Source: Mactra quadrangularis (taxonomy: Eukaryota > Mollusca > Bivalvia > Venerida > Mactridae). Taken from it: DNA of 64,000 nucleotides. Every line of letters starts with the position of its first letter. Positions within the stretch are counted from its first letter, which is position 1. A program made the position numbers and the translations under genes. Location: positions 12,462,001 through 12,526,000 of the forward strand of contig CM046304.1 in the NCBI GenBank assembly GCA_025267735.1. Direction: 5' to 3'. Shown in pieces: positions 13,001 to 24,535 of the stretch. The notes below the pieces were generated by a model. It saw only the letters and a list, made by a program, of their open reading frames with translations, was not told where the DNA came from and searched no databases.

Positions 13001-16000
13001 TTTGTTGTCAGATCTTTATGAAACTACATACAATGATAACTTACCATGTGATCAAAAGAATAAGACAGTAACCCAAACTCTACCTAGCTTTATTATGGAT
13101 TATTCCCCTTTATAAATTTTGCATTAAAGTTTTTAAATCCGGCAACCACATTACGTTTCTTGTCTTAAACTTAGAGTAATGACTGAAGTATGTTGTCTGA
13201 TAGTTTTTTCTTCATATGTTTTTATGTAAATGCTTATCATATTTGTTTGTTGTTTAATTCAGGGAAGATTGGAAACCTGTGCTAACTGTTAACTCCATAG
13301 TATATGGTTTACAATATTTATTTTTGGTAAGTATTTATTCATTTGTGGTTAGGTTTAAGGCTGTAGCATCCACATTTTTTATAATAGTCATATCACAACA
13401 GTCAGTCAACCTACTTATTGTTCCTGAAAAAAATTCTGGATTTAGTTGGGCTGCGGCGAGTATCCGAGTACTCGGATATTCGCAATCCCGACCAGAAAAA
13501 TAGAATATGAATATTCGTAGTGATTTTTCTAAAGCAGAATAGCAGGGCGCCGCGCCCTGCCCTTTTTTAGTCCCGCCCTGCTGCCCTAAAAGTCCCGCCC
13601 TGCGAGTGTCAAAGCGCCCTGTTGCCCTTTAATTTCCTTAAAAAATATGTTCATAATTGTCAATCATCGGTAAATTCACACGTCAATTGTATAATCTTAA
13701 TCAATCAGTAATTAAATGACACGCCTACTGTGAAAGGGCAGTGTCAAAAATCAATAAGGTGGTTGTTAGGGTATGCCTGTCACACGCTAGACAACATCAA
13801 TATACATATATACAATCAGGTACCTATACGCGTCAAGGATTAAATTGACACTGATGACCAAACCATTCTGTGCAATTAGCAGGGTTTTTTGTTATTTTTC
13901 GTGGACGAATGTGATGTAAATTGCAATTTACTTGGGCATATTATGATATACAAAACAATTGTCCCCCGCAGGATTTGTAAAAAATACAGAAACTAGAATT
14001 TGCTATCCGTTACATTTTTGGGGGTGCAGAACGATTTGATACTGACGATGTTTTGTATTGATCGTTTTTCACTTGTCAAACAAGACATTAGTTTCTTCTG
14101 GTACAAAGTAGCTCAAGAACAGTTTTCACTATAATTATTTACATAAATATTTATATTTGATGCTTTCTTTAGCTGATTAAACAATTTTATAGAAAATCGT
14201 ATATTAGCAAATCGTTTTGCACCCTAATATTTTGCAGAAAAACAAAAAGATAAAGTGCAAATTGAATGATTTAAGCAATGGCTTCCTCTATTTCTTAGAG
14301 AATAATGCACTCCCTCATTTCTTAGAGGATTATGTGCAGGTGCTGACAAATTTAAAGTTTAATTACATTTAATGCTTTCTTTAGCTGATTGAACGATTTT
14401 ATAGAAAATCGTATATTAGCAAATCGTTTTGCACCCCAATATTTTGCAGAAAAAAAACGAACACAAAATAAAAAGCAAATTAATTGATTTCAGCAATAGC
14501 TACGTCTTCTTCTAAGAGGATACTGCACTCCCTCATTACTTTGAGGAGTATGTGCTGGTGCTTGCAATCAAAATTTGGGTAAAAACAAAAAAACCCCAAT
14601 AGATTCAGTAATCACTTATTAACAGTGATAAACTAGATATATGATATGATAAAGTGTTACTTTAAATCTTTGTACATAATGATTGCTGATTAATTAATGT
14701 TTATGGTTGATAGTACCACATGGACAGTGACAATCAGTTTAAACGAGTCAACTGTCGCTTGGTGTACAGCAGCTGACAACTTGTTCCACTGAATTATTAT
14801 ACCCCCGCAAACGAAGTTTTCGGGGGTATACTGGAATCACTCTGGTGGTTGGTTGGTTGGTTGGTTGGTTGGTTGGTTAGTTGGTTGGTTGGTTGGTTGG
14901 TTGGTTGGTTGGTTGGTTGGTTGGTTGGAATGTGGTCTGTCCCAAAAAATTAATACATTTGTAGTATGTTTATTTCTTAATGTATTTGAATAGAAGCTGT
15001 TATATATACCATGATTTAATGGTGTATACAAAACTCATGTAACTATGGAAACATATCTCACTTGTTTAAGATATTTAATTGTGTTATATATTTTAAATCT
15101 AATTTGATAACTGTGTAGTATGCTTTTTTCTCAATTAGATTTTTTTCTTATCTTATTTTATAGAATTTTCACTGGCGCTTACAGTTGATGTTTATATGCA
15201 GGCTATGTCAATTCCAATTCAAAATGGCCGACTTGCGGCCATCTTGATTTTTTTAAATTTAATTTAATAACTGCATGCTTATTTCTCAACAGATTTTTAA
15301 TTTTTTTTATAGAATTTTGCACAGGCGTTTACAGTTGATGTGTACATACACTTTATATCAATTCCAAATTCAAAATGGCCGACTTGCGGCCATCTTGAAT
15401 TCTTTTTAATTTAGTTTAATTACTGTATGCTTATTTCTCAACAGATTTTTTTCTTAACTAATTTAGATAGAATTTTGCACAGGCGTTCACAGTTGATGTG
15501 TACATACACTTTAACTCAATTCCAATTCAAAATGGCGGACTGGCTGTCATCCTTTTTTCAAAATTAATACAGTCTTATATTGACTTATTACCATACATAT
15601 TTTGAAAAGAAATTGCATACAAGGTCTCACTAATACAGTCGATCAAATGACTATTCTTCATCAATTTATATTCAATATGGCTGACTGGCAGCCATCTTGA
15701 ATTTTTATTTAAATTACTGTATAGTACATGTATGTTTTGTTTACTCAATTTTAGCCAAATTTCGCTCCAAAGTCTTTTTTGATGTAGTTGACTTGTACAT
15801 GGATTTACTCTGGATACAAATTCATTATGGCAGACTGGCAGCCATTTTGACTTAGTTTAAATAACTGTATAGTAAGCTTATTTATTTCCTTCAAAAAGTT
15901 AAGTATCGCGTATGATGGTACAGACTCAAAAAGTTCTTTAAGTGAGTTAACTTTAAAATGTTTGTCACGGATGTCTTTAAGATCCTGACAGTCAAGGAGA

Positions 16001-18464
16001 ACGTGTTTGACAGAGAAATGCTCGTCACAGGGTATACATTTAGGTGCTTCCTCTCTTTTGAGAAGGTATAAATGTGTTAATCTGGTATGACGAATTCTAC
16101 ATCGCGAAATCTCTATTTGATCTCGGCGATTAGAATATATGATGGTACAGACTTAAAAAGTTCTTTAAGTGAGCTAACTTAAAAATGTTTGTCACGGATG
16201 TATTTAAAATCCTGGCAGTCAAGGAGAACGTATTTGACATTGAAATGCTCGTCACATGGTATACATTTAGGTGCTTTCTTTCTTTTGAGAAGGTATGAAT
16301 GTGTTAATATAGTATGACCAATTCTACATCTTGTAGTAACTATTTATCTCATTGATTAGCAAATATTATTGACGAAGATGAATCAAGGGTTTATGGCTTT
16401 ATGTCATGTAACTTATTAAATATAGCATTATTCCACATTGTTTGCCATTTTGACTTGCTGAAGTCTTTTATGTACTGCTATTTTTATCAAATTCTTATTG
16501 TTGAACTTTTTTTTGATGTATTGATATTTTATCAAATTCATAATGGCTGATTGGCAGCCATTCTGAGTTTTTCTTTTTAAAAAGCAAATGATTTGATAAT
16601 TTTTGTACAGACTTTGAGAAAGTTAGCAATTGTTTAAGTTAATGTGCTTGGCATTTTCTTAAGTGGAATTCAAAATGGCTGAGTGGCAGCCATGTTGAAT
16701 TTTCTAATATCTTGTACAGCTAACATCTTTTTTTTTCTCACCTCATTTTGATAAAATTGTGCTGACAAATTCTTGTTGATGAAATTTTTATATGTATTTA
16801 TTTTTTTATGTATTTAAATGGACCAACTAATAGCCATCTTGATTTTTTCTGTAATGTTGTGAAGAAAACATCTTATTTCGTTATAGCTACATGAGATTTT
16901 AGATATTATTTTAACTTTACTACTGTGAAAATAATGGTCAGTAATTTAAGCTTTCTTATGGGGTATTTGTGAAATTCTTGATACAAGATATTGTAAATAC
17001 TAATTGTTTGATTTATATTGTGTACATTGCTGACTACCATTTTTACAATTGCCTTATTTTTTACTTATTTATCAAAAAATTACAAACACATTCTACATTT
17101 TGCTCTTCTGGTTACAACATACTCATGATGAGTTTTAATGTGATCACTCTTTGTCTGTTGTTCCACTTTACATTCATAATGACCAAATGGTGTTCATTTT
17201 CATGTAAAAAGTCATTTGAAATATGACAACTCTGTTCTTTTTGCTTTTTCATTAATCTATAGTGAATTACTCTGTAATTTGCTGTTTATTTCCAATTTGA
17301 TATTTGCATCCTATTCTTTTTTTGGTTTTTATGCTTCTTACAACATTTACCCTTTTGGACTTCCACAATGTTGACTTGCTTTTATCTTGAAATGTTGCTG
17401 TTGCGGGGGTATTTTCGCCACTGGTGGCAGTTCTAGTTGTGCTTGGAAAGGAAGCCAGCGTGTATACCAATAAGATTATAGACAATTTTATAGAATATTA
17501 TAAGTCTGGTTCTTGTTCTTCTACAGTAGTTTCTAGAGGTGACCACTCAAAGTTAGAGATCATGGCAGAGACGGAGATTGTATAGTGAAAACGATTAGTT
17601 TCAAATCTTGCCACCCTTTTTGGACTTTAAAATAGCTAAAGATTTGACACAAAAGTATGTTTTACAACTATGCTAAGTAAATTTGTACACGAGTACATGA
17701 TTATAAAAGGATGTAAGAACTTGTTGAGCATGCAGCTACAATGAATATATAAATAATATACTAAAAACATCAGTTCACTAAATGTTATTGAATACAGATA
17801 TACTTCAGAATTTTAAAAGTTGCGCCGCGCGCTGCGCCCTGCCCTTTTTTGGTCCCACCCTGCCCTTTTTGGAGTTCTAGAATAATCACTAATATTCGTC
17901 ACGTCCAAAATTGTCGGATCACGATCTATCTTTTAGAAAAAAAATGAAAGAACATTTTCAGCTAAATTACAACTGAAAACGAGTCGCACTTCTAATGTAA
18001 ATAAAATTTATGTAGGGACCAAACAGTCTTGAGTCAAAACTCGATTGATACTAAAAAAGCCCATAAAACGCCTGATAATAGACATGTTAGTAGTACATGG
18101 TTTTCCTTATAGTAAAAACTGTAATTCTTCACTAACTCTTTTTATTACATGAATTCTGTATGCTTCTCCATTAACAAGTGAATCGTGGTTCAGTTTGTAA
18201 ATCAATGACACTCCTACTTACAAGCCCTCAATCAGTAATCTTGTGCACTACTGTCTGAGCTAGCCAGACGAATACGACTAATTGCATTATTTTATCTAAT
18301 GTATACATACAATGTATTTATAGGAACCCAACCCAGAAGATCCACTTAACAAAGAAGCAGCAGAAGTACTCCAAAACAATAGACGATTATTTGAACAAAA
18401 TGTTGCTAAATCTATGCGTGGTGGATATATAGGTTCAGTGTATTTTGATCGTTGTTTAAAGTGA
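10035..18464 (+). CDS. UBE2M: NEDD8-conjugating enzyme E2 UBC12
   Basis: Accepts NEDD8 from the NAE1-UBA3 E1 and passes it to cullins, activating cullin-RING ubiquitin ligases. Five exons: 10035-10140, 11162-11256, 11990-12132, 13263-13326 and 18324-18464. GT/AG borders and frames agree, giving 182 residues against 183 in human. The N-terminal [12 protein letters not shown] is the UBC12-specific extension that docks on the E1. The UBC core has HPN at 100-102 and the catalytic Cys110 in [10 protein letters not shown]; the end is YFDRCLK-like and stops at TGA 18462-18464. Intron 4 is about 5.0 kb and full of nested transposons. The gene diverges from MBOAT and converges on NUP62. Identity is essentially certain. 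Confidence 0.97.
11551..11836 (+). mobile_element. tRNA-derived SINE, family A, copy 1
   Basis: In UBE2M intron 2. The head has a tRNA-like A box (GATAGCGCAGTTGGTAGCG) and B box (GGGTTCGAATCCC). The body has GAAGTTTCCGGCCTTGTGG, GGGTAGGTGAGTACTGG and GTCCAGGAAAACTAGG, then ACGGCGTTAA and (AAAT)n. ACAACTTTTT appears on both sides. Confidence 0.8.
12247..12720. mobile_element. hAT-like MITE, CAGGCCTCCTAG family, copy 1
   Basis: In UBE2M intron 3. It starts CAGGCCTACTAGTG and ends GGCCTGCTAGGAGGCCCG; AAAAAG flanks both sides. It is packed with AAACCTTTA motifs and inserted into another repeat whose halves (12190-12240 and 12721-12905) continue across it. Confidence 0.65.
12905..13165 (+). repeat. 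Dispersed repeat, partner of 1290-1575
   Basis: Begins with GGGCAGTCGGGTGGGTGGGC and CGTCTGGTGTCGTTAAC, then runs to CCGGCAACCACATTACG, just before UBE2M exon 4. Related in inverse orientation to 1290-1575. Confidence 0.55.
14157..14570 (+). repeat. 212-bp direct repeat, two copies
   Basis: The block beginning near 14158 (ATGCTTTCTTTAGCTGATT...) recurs near 14370 with few changes, including the shared ATCGTATATTAGCAAATCG and CACTCCCTCATT segments. It lies within the 4.37-kb insertion and encodes nothing I can recognise. Confidence 0.75.
14795..17437 (+). mobile_element. Pearl/HINE-like (Helentron-related) element with tandem-repeat core
   Basis: Starts with a palindromic TATACCCCCGC...GCGGGGGTATA head. 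A (TTGG)n tract follows (14840-14928), then a core of about 150-bp imperfect repeats marked by AAAATGGC...GGCCATCTTG near 15221, 15372, 15529, 15673, 15822, 16541, 16672 and 16817. It ends with GCGGGGGTAT, the hairpin GCCAC-TG-GTGGC, and TTCTAGTT. Head, tetranucleotide tract, repeat core and hairpin tail match the layout known for bivalve pearl elements. A LINE fragment pair interrupts the core. Confidence 0.65.
15890..16350 (-). pseudogene. LINE C-terminal fragment in two tandem copies
   Basis: Read on the minus strand, 15895-16110 encodes [17 protein letters not shown], then [17 protein letters not shown] and [10 protein letters not shown], the zinc-knuckle tail after the RNase H domain of a mollusc LINE. 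16137-16350 is a second, more decayed copy of about the same 220 bp in direct orientation. The block interrupts the tandem-repeat core of the pearl-like element at 14795-17437. Confidence 0.75.
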
Positions 18465-20614
18465 TAAAAAACCTCAGTGTACAAAATTATATAATGAATA
18501 TTCTTGTGGTTTAAATCAATATACAACATAATTGACCTGATATTGACTTTTGTTCATAGTCACGATATATTATGCTACAAAATTAAGCGAGTTTCTCTCA
18601 ATGATGTCTATCAAAATGTTATCATGGGAGAGTTAACCTGCTTGTTTGATAGTTATTACAAGTTTATATTAGCATGGGTAAAAGTTTTAAGTTTTGAAAA
18701 TACTGTAAAACCTATGAACTTTGCAAATACTGAAATAGTCAGATTTCACATAAGTTAAGAGTAATTCATTCTCAAAATTTTGAAACCAGTATAAAAACTG
18801 AAAACTTCCACATTGTCAGTTTTAAGCACCACTTTTCAAAGAATACAAGGTTTTGTGTCTTGAATTTTATCAAATAGGTATCTGTATTATTTGTTTTGAA
18901 ATTATGTTATTGATTACTAAAGGTCATTAGCTTCAGGTCAATTTTGTAGTAAAATAATTACATGTTAAATGAGTGACTGAGAGATCAGACTGCGATTTCA
19001 CAGTGATAGTTTTTAAATATGTCTATAAAATATGTTGAAACATTGGGATTTTGTTGATCATGTTTAACTACCGGATGAATGTTACTTCTGTTCCCTGAGT
19101 TGACTCTGATCACCTTGCTATTGTGCCCAGTTTAATCTCAGTTAATAAATTTACTTACATGTAAGCTTTGCATAATTTATTTATACCACAATTAAAATCT
19201 AAATGAAAGTATGAATGATAAGATTCCCGTCTGTTTGATAATTAACAAGAGTGTGTCTTTGTTACTGTTTATGTCATCGTCTGTTATCCCATGATACATT
19301 ACTTCACTATGCTACCTTATGTACTATGGGCCATTAAGTTAGGAAAATCTTGTAATAATGAATAAATGATGAAGAAGTTGCCACAAGGAAACCTCTGCGG
19401 AAAACTAGCCTATGAAATTAAGTTTTATATATTTAAGTTTTGGTTTACTATTCAAAATGGCTGCCTCCATGAGTGATTTTTCTAAAGGAGGTGAAGAAAA
19501 TCCCAGTATGATGTCATTGTTATTGAAGAGTATTTAATTTTAACATGTGATTTCTTTGGAAGAAGATTGGTCTCCCCTGCCTCAAGCATATTCTAGAAAA
19601 CAAGTTGTTGCCAGATAAATTGCCCACGGTACGTATGGAGTGTAACAGAAGAAAGTACCGTGAATGCCGACAATGTGTTTATGTATGACCTGTTTTGTAT
19701 TATCATGTTTGCTGTATGAAAAGATTGGATATGTTATTGGTGTAAAAGTGCATCAGAAGTAAAAGTGCTAACTTGTTCTTACAGTAAATAAATATAATGC
19801 ATTCAATTAAAGCTAATCATAATGTTATGTATCATATCTTATTGTTCAATTTTATTCAACTGTCAGTGGGGCATATATTAACCCTGCTGATTTAAATACT
19901 CATTACAGAACTTCAGTGCTTACAATTGATAAAAATAGATATCTGTACATGTATATGGGAATTATCTACAATTGTGAAGTATTTAAATCGGCAGGATTAT
20001 TGTATGCACCAAGATTTGAATAGAATCAAAGTTTCATGAACAAAATTTGAGTTATACCAGTGTATACAAGTGCCAGTTGAATATAGTCCAACAGAATTAA
20101 CCTGAGCTTGACCTTTATGCAAGAATATATTAAACTCAGTATTTACAGTCTATTTTTGTCTTCGTTTGTAAATGGCGCTTTATCGGAATCTTTCGACAAA
20201 ATACACGTACTGAACAATTAATGTTGTTTTCATAAGAATAAATACTTTGAAACTCTGCCATAATATTGCTGACTTACTTGTTTCCCCAAAAACTAATGTG
20301 TCTAAAATTAAAAAGTACAATAACACGCCACTTTTAATAAATTTATTTGTAGTCACATGTATAACCGTATACAGGCGTACGGAATCTAATGATTTAATGT
20401 AAGTAATTATTATAATTAGGTAGTTCAAGCTCGGGTTAATTCTGTTGGACTATACAAGTCTATGACTTGCATCATTGTTGTTTTCGATGAATGTAAACCA
20501 ACTGTTAAGTTTTATCCAAGGTGTATAAACATTTAAATATCGTGAGTTTAAATGCTTTTTCATGTTGTGTAGTTAAGTAGTTGGATTAAAAATATTTTGA
20601 AATGATACTGATTA

Positions 20615-20824
20615 GGCCACAACAAGTTGATGATATGTTCTACGGATTTTTCTAGAAAAAAATGGGGGGAGCGAAGAAAAAAAAATCTTAATTCAGTTGC
20701 TTTATATAGCGGTTTGACCAAATTTTTATGAGTGAGCGAGGAAATAAAAATAATTTTTTTGTAAAAACCGTCAAAATTAAGGTGCGAGGGAATCCATAGA
20801 ACATATGATCAATTTGTTGTGGCC
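20615..20824. mobile_element. TTA-flanked MITE, GGCCACAACAA family, copy 1
   Basis: 210 bp with nearly 28-bp inverted ends (GGCCACAACAAGTTGAT... and ...ATCAATTTGTTGTGGCC), flanked by TTA on both sides (20612-20614 and 20825-20827). Confidence 0.7.
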
Positions 20825-20987
20825 TTAGTCCATTGATATTACAACATACAATGTGAAAGAGATTATCTTAAATGTTGTTTTGTAACCAATATAGACATCA
20901 GGGTAGCATATTATCAAAGACCTAATTATTTAACAATATAACACTAAAGGATTTAGGACTAAAAATTTTTATAATACCCTGGTTAAT

Positions 20988-21179
20988 ATGGGCCCCAAAA
21001 GCAATAAGAAATCGGGGCCGGCGAAATCAAATGTCCTTGTTATCCCAAGGCAAGTACTGACTAGTGGATTTTTCAATTATTTTATTCTAGATTGTTCATA
21101 CAGACAAGTAACTTTACCAGTTGGCAAGAACGGACAAGTAAACAATTTTAAGATTTCGCCACCCCTGGAACTTGTTTGA
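20988..21179 (+). CDS. Unrecognised short ORF with a GC-rich, Lys-rich start
   Basis: 63 codons beginning MGPKSNKKSGPAKSN. The first ~45 bp are clearly GC-richer than their surroundings, as first coding exons often are. After about 20 codons a GC-type donor (AAG then GCAAGT at 21051) is possible, but no downstream exon was found before NUP62. I recognise no family. It may be an orphan first exon, a retained fragment or chance. Confidence 0.2.
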   Translation: MGPKSNKKSGPAKSNVLVIPRQVLTSGFFNYFILDCSYRQVTLPVGKNGQVNNFKISPPLELV

Positions 21180-21870
21180 AAGAATAATTTACTGAATTTC
21201 TAATGTTAATTTTGCTTGCAGTCTACTTGAAACAATTACCTCACATTTTCTTTGAACTTGCTGAAGTTTAACTTGACACAAATGGTAATTTTAATAGGGG
21301 CAAGACTGTGTATCAATCAAGCCGATATTTGTTCAACTTTTAATAGATAATGTACTTGTATGTGTTAGAATATTGATAGTACTTAAAGCTATGTGAAATA
21401 TATATTCTTCAAATTCTTTTAATCCACACTAGGTTGTTGCATTATTTCTCTCTGATTTTCATTTAACTTACCATTGAAATTTGTTAGTCTGTACTTATTC
21501 TAGCTAAGAGTGATTTCAAGTGCTTGAAGTTAATCAGTTTCAATTTCTTTTACCTTGAGGGCCCAAAAACTGATTTTAGAGTAGCCTGTAACATTTAAAA
21601 GTACTGAGACTATGATTTTCTTTTCTGCTTCCTAATCAATTTTTTTCTGTTTGCTCATACTATATTATTTGTTTATCTTTTCTTCACTGCAAGTCCAATA
21701 ATGAATGCAATGCAAATATGCCTTTATACAGCACCACTTTTGTGAACTTCTAATATCAGTGTAAGAGGTCAGTGTATTCACTGTCTCAAATATATAAGTA
21801 TATGCTATGCTCCAAATATACACTATAAATTTCTTGTTTTGGTTCAAGGGGCACACAGCTTCTTATCTTA

Positions 21871-22331
21871 GGGTGCGTTGCCTAGGAAATCGCTAGATAT
21901 CGCACGAAGCAAAATACTAGGAAACGGCTTGCTACAAGATATCGCTTCATTTCGCTACGTAGCGAAAAAAATCTTCGCTACCCTAGAGCGCTTTAACAAA
22001 TCAAAATGGCTGCCTCCAAAGTAATGTAACTTCCTGTTAGCCGACAATTTTTGTTTCTATGTTTGACTGACTAAAGATGAATTGAAATCAACAAATATTT
22101 GTAATTGTTCATTGAAACATGTTTTTTTGAAATGATTTTATACATTTTAAAGACTAATTTAGTTTGAAATCGCCCCGAAAACATGCATTTGCAATGAGTG
22201 CAAAAGATTTGATAAAGGGAGATAACTGCTGCGGGGAGAATGGTAAATGGCAAGCCGTTTCCTAAGAAAAAGCGCTACAAGAAAGCGCTTTTTCATAGCT
22301 AAACGTAGCGAAATCGTTAGGCAATGCGCCC
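21871..22331. mobile_element. PIF/Harbinger-like MITE
   Basis: 461 bp with inverted ends GGGTGCGTTGCCTA and TAGGCAATGCGCCC that stay alike for about 30 bp (GCTACG...CGTAGC). TTA flanks both sides (21868-21870 and 22332-22334). Three-base TWA duplications and GG-starting ends are typical of PIF/Harbinger. No transposase. Confidence 0.65.
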
Positions 22332-23257
22332 TTAGACTCATGATCTTGGATGAGAGATTTAAAAAAAAATTCCTGCATTTTACTAATCAAGACAGCAAGT
22401 TTTACTAAAGTTAATAGAATCATACAGTCACGATATTATGATTTATAATGTATAATTTCATGTCATTGTTTGTATTTTGTCCTGTTTTTTTTTATCTGAA
22501 ATCACTACAATATAACACTACAATATAACACTGTATTATGTTGATTACTTGCTAGAAGTATGTAAGATGGTACTTGGGTACTTGAAGTAAAATTATTCAA
22601 CAATGATACTTGTCTTTTTTTATTTTACATTTCAACCCACCCAGTGGTGCTTTTCACAAAAATTCTTACAAAAAAAATCTTCGTAAGTCAAAAGCAAGAA
22701 ACTTTAATGATACGCTCATTTGTTGGCTTATCACTTCAAAATAGAGAATTGTGTTGAATTGTGTATACCTTTTGAATATCATATCATAGTTATGTTTATT
22801 ATCCATTTGACTTTGAACTGCTAATTATATGAAATTGACTTACGATAACTTTTTTCCTAAGAAATTTTGTGAAAAGGAGCACAGGTCCGTAGCACACTTG
22901 GTTGCATGCCAGGATTGGAATCTAGTTTACTGGGTATGGGCTAAACTACAAACCTGGGACTATGAAGGTTGGACAATTATTCAATCTTCCTTCATTAACA
23001 AGGTATATTGAGAAGTTGCCTCGAGTGAGAGTAGGCGAGTGCTGTTTAAAGGCAGTCCATTAGAGCTAGAATAGAATGTTAGCCTCCATAAATTGACCTT
23101 GTATTTACATTAAACCCTGTTAAATATTAACCTAGTCTTGGCTTAATGGCTGTTATCTTGGAAAACTACTGAATCATGGTAAACAAAAACTTAACTTTAG
23201 TCTAGCAAAGGCAGTTTTACAGTCTAATGCTAATTACTTTTCAGTTTTAGTTTATTA

Positions 23258-23530
23258 GGTTTAATGCCGTGTCAACACAATTTTGGTCAACTTACGGCAT
23301 CCAGCGCACATAACCTAGCTTTCCTGGACCCTTGTCTATAACCAGTACTCACCTACCCTTCTACAAGGCCAGAAACTTCTCCATATTATCTAATCAATGA
23401 AGGAAAATTGACATTATTGTCATATTTTCATGGAAGGGTAAAACCTCCCCAGGTGGGATTCAAACCAATATCCCCTTCAGGACACAATATTTCAAATCCC
23501 GGCACGCTACCAACTGCACTATTGACCCCC
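23258..23530 (-). mobile_element. tRNA-derived SINE, family A, copy 2
   Basis: Reverse-orientation copy between UBE2M and NUP62. On the plus strand the tail (TTAATGCCGTGTCAACAC) comes first, then CCAGTACTCACCTACCCTT, then a decayed B box (GGGATTCAAACC) and A box. Confidence 0.75.
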
Positions 23531-24351
23531 TTTACTTCAATAATCATTTCTCATACAGTCAGCCAGGACTTTCATGTAATGTCAGGCTGTTAGAGGGAGA
23601 TGTTTGGTGTGTTACTTGTTTTTGTAAGATGCCTGGCTGTGATTGAATTCTAAGCAGATGATCAAACATCAAAAAGAAAACAAAGACATTTTCAATATGA
23701 ATTATTAATGAATCAAAACAAATTACGACATGATAGATCAGAGATGGGGAATTACAAGTTTTTGTCCAAAGACTAGTGAAATATAAATAATCAAGTTGTC
23801 CAGGATCAAAATACACTTGTACAGAAGTTCAATACTCAAAAGGAGAACTATGACATAAAAACCAATCATAAGTAAACAATTGATGATAAAGATCACTATA
23901 AAATATGAAACATTAAGAGCTCTGCATTATCAAGTACAACCATGTTGGTTTATTTACAGCTAAATTTACTTGTTCACAGTCATAAATGTGCGATTCAGAC
24001 AAGTCGAACATAAGAATACCACACCCCTGTGGGCATATTAAAAATATTGATTAATAACATACAGCTCATTTCCTTAAATTTCCATAATCATTGTAATACA
24101 TGAATGTCAACATGAAATCCTAGAAACTGTGATAAAAAGTTTTCAACTTTTATAAAACCAGGCCATGAGGGTAAAGTTCAATGAATTCACAATATTTAGT
24201 CAAATAATCATCATCCTTAATTGATATTTCAAAACGTCTATAAATGAACATTTGCTAACATTTCACTAGGAATAAAATTATTTTCTAACGATTAATCAAC
24301 TAATTATTTCAGTAAGATCAAACATTAACCAGTTCCACTGGGTATTTAGAT

Positions 24352-24535
24352 CATAAACCAGACTACAAATTATTTCTGTTAGATTGTATCAATTATGAAC
24401 CAGTCTACAAATTATTTCTGTTAGGTTGTATCAATCATAAACCAGTCTACTAATTATTTCTGTAATGTTGTATCAATTATAAACCAGTCTTCAAATTATT
24501 TCTGTTAGATTGTATCAATCATAAACCAGTCTAAA
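24352..24535. repeat. 42-bp tandem repeat over the NUP62 stop codon
   Basis: CCAGTCTAC-type anchors recur at 24358, 24400, 24442, 24484 and 24526, a steady 42 bp. The last unit holds the final NUP62 codons and the stop (24515-24517), so the downstream units are diverged copies of the coding end now in the 3'UTR. Confidence 0.9.

Larger units (their letters stand above)
13519..17890. mobile_element. 4.37-kb composite DNA-transposon insertion in UBE2M intron 4
   Basis: Ends are inverted: AGTGATTTTTCTA on the left and TAGAATAATCACT on the right. Both are flanked by the 9-bp sequence AATATTCGT (13510-13518 and 17891-17899). Next to each end is a CCCTGCCCTTTTTT-rich GC block. The target is a hAT-like MITE whose unbroken relative at 8382-8825 holds one AATATTCGT at the same place. 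Inside lie a 212-bp direct repeat and a pearl-like element. No transposase frame is seen, so it is non-autonomous. A 9-bp duplication suggests a Mutator-like family, but that is inference. Confidence 0.75.
13447..18230. mobile_element. hAT-like MITE, TAGGGCTGC family, split by an insertion
   Basis: The left part (13447-13518) has the GCGAGTATCCGAGTACTCGG motif. The right part (17900-18230) continues with CACGTCCAAAATTGTCGGAT and AATAGACATGTTAG, in the same order as the intact copy at 8382-8825. The 4.37-kb element at 13519-17890 separates them. Confidence 0.7.
18465..24514. other. Convergent intergenic region between UBE2M and NUP62
   Basis: Holds the UBE2M 3'UTR (first AATAAA after the stop is at 19144), MITEs at 20615-20824 and 21871-22331, a reversed SINE at 23258-23530, and the start of the 42-bp repeat at 24352. 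A TTTATT at 23949 could serve as the NUP62 polyadenylation signal. I see no convincing spliced gene; the only frame of note starts at 20988. Confidence 0.6.
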
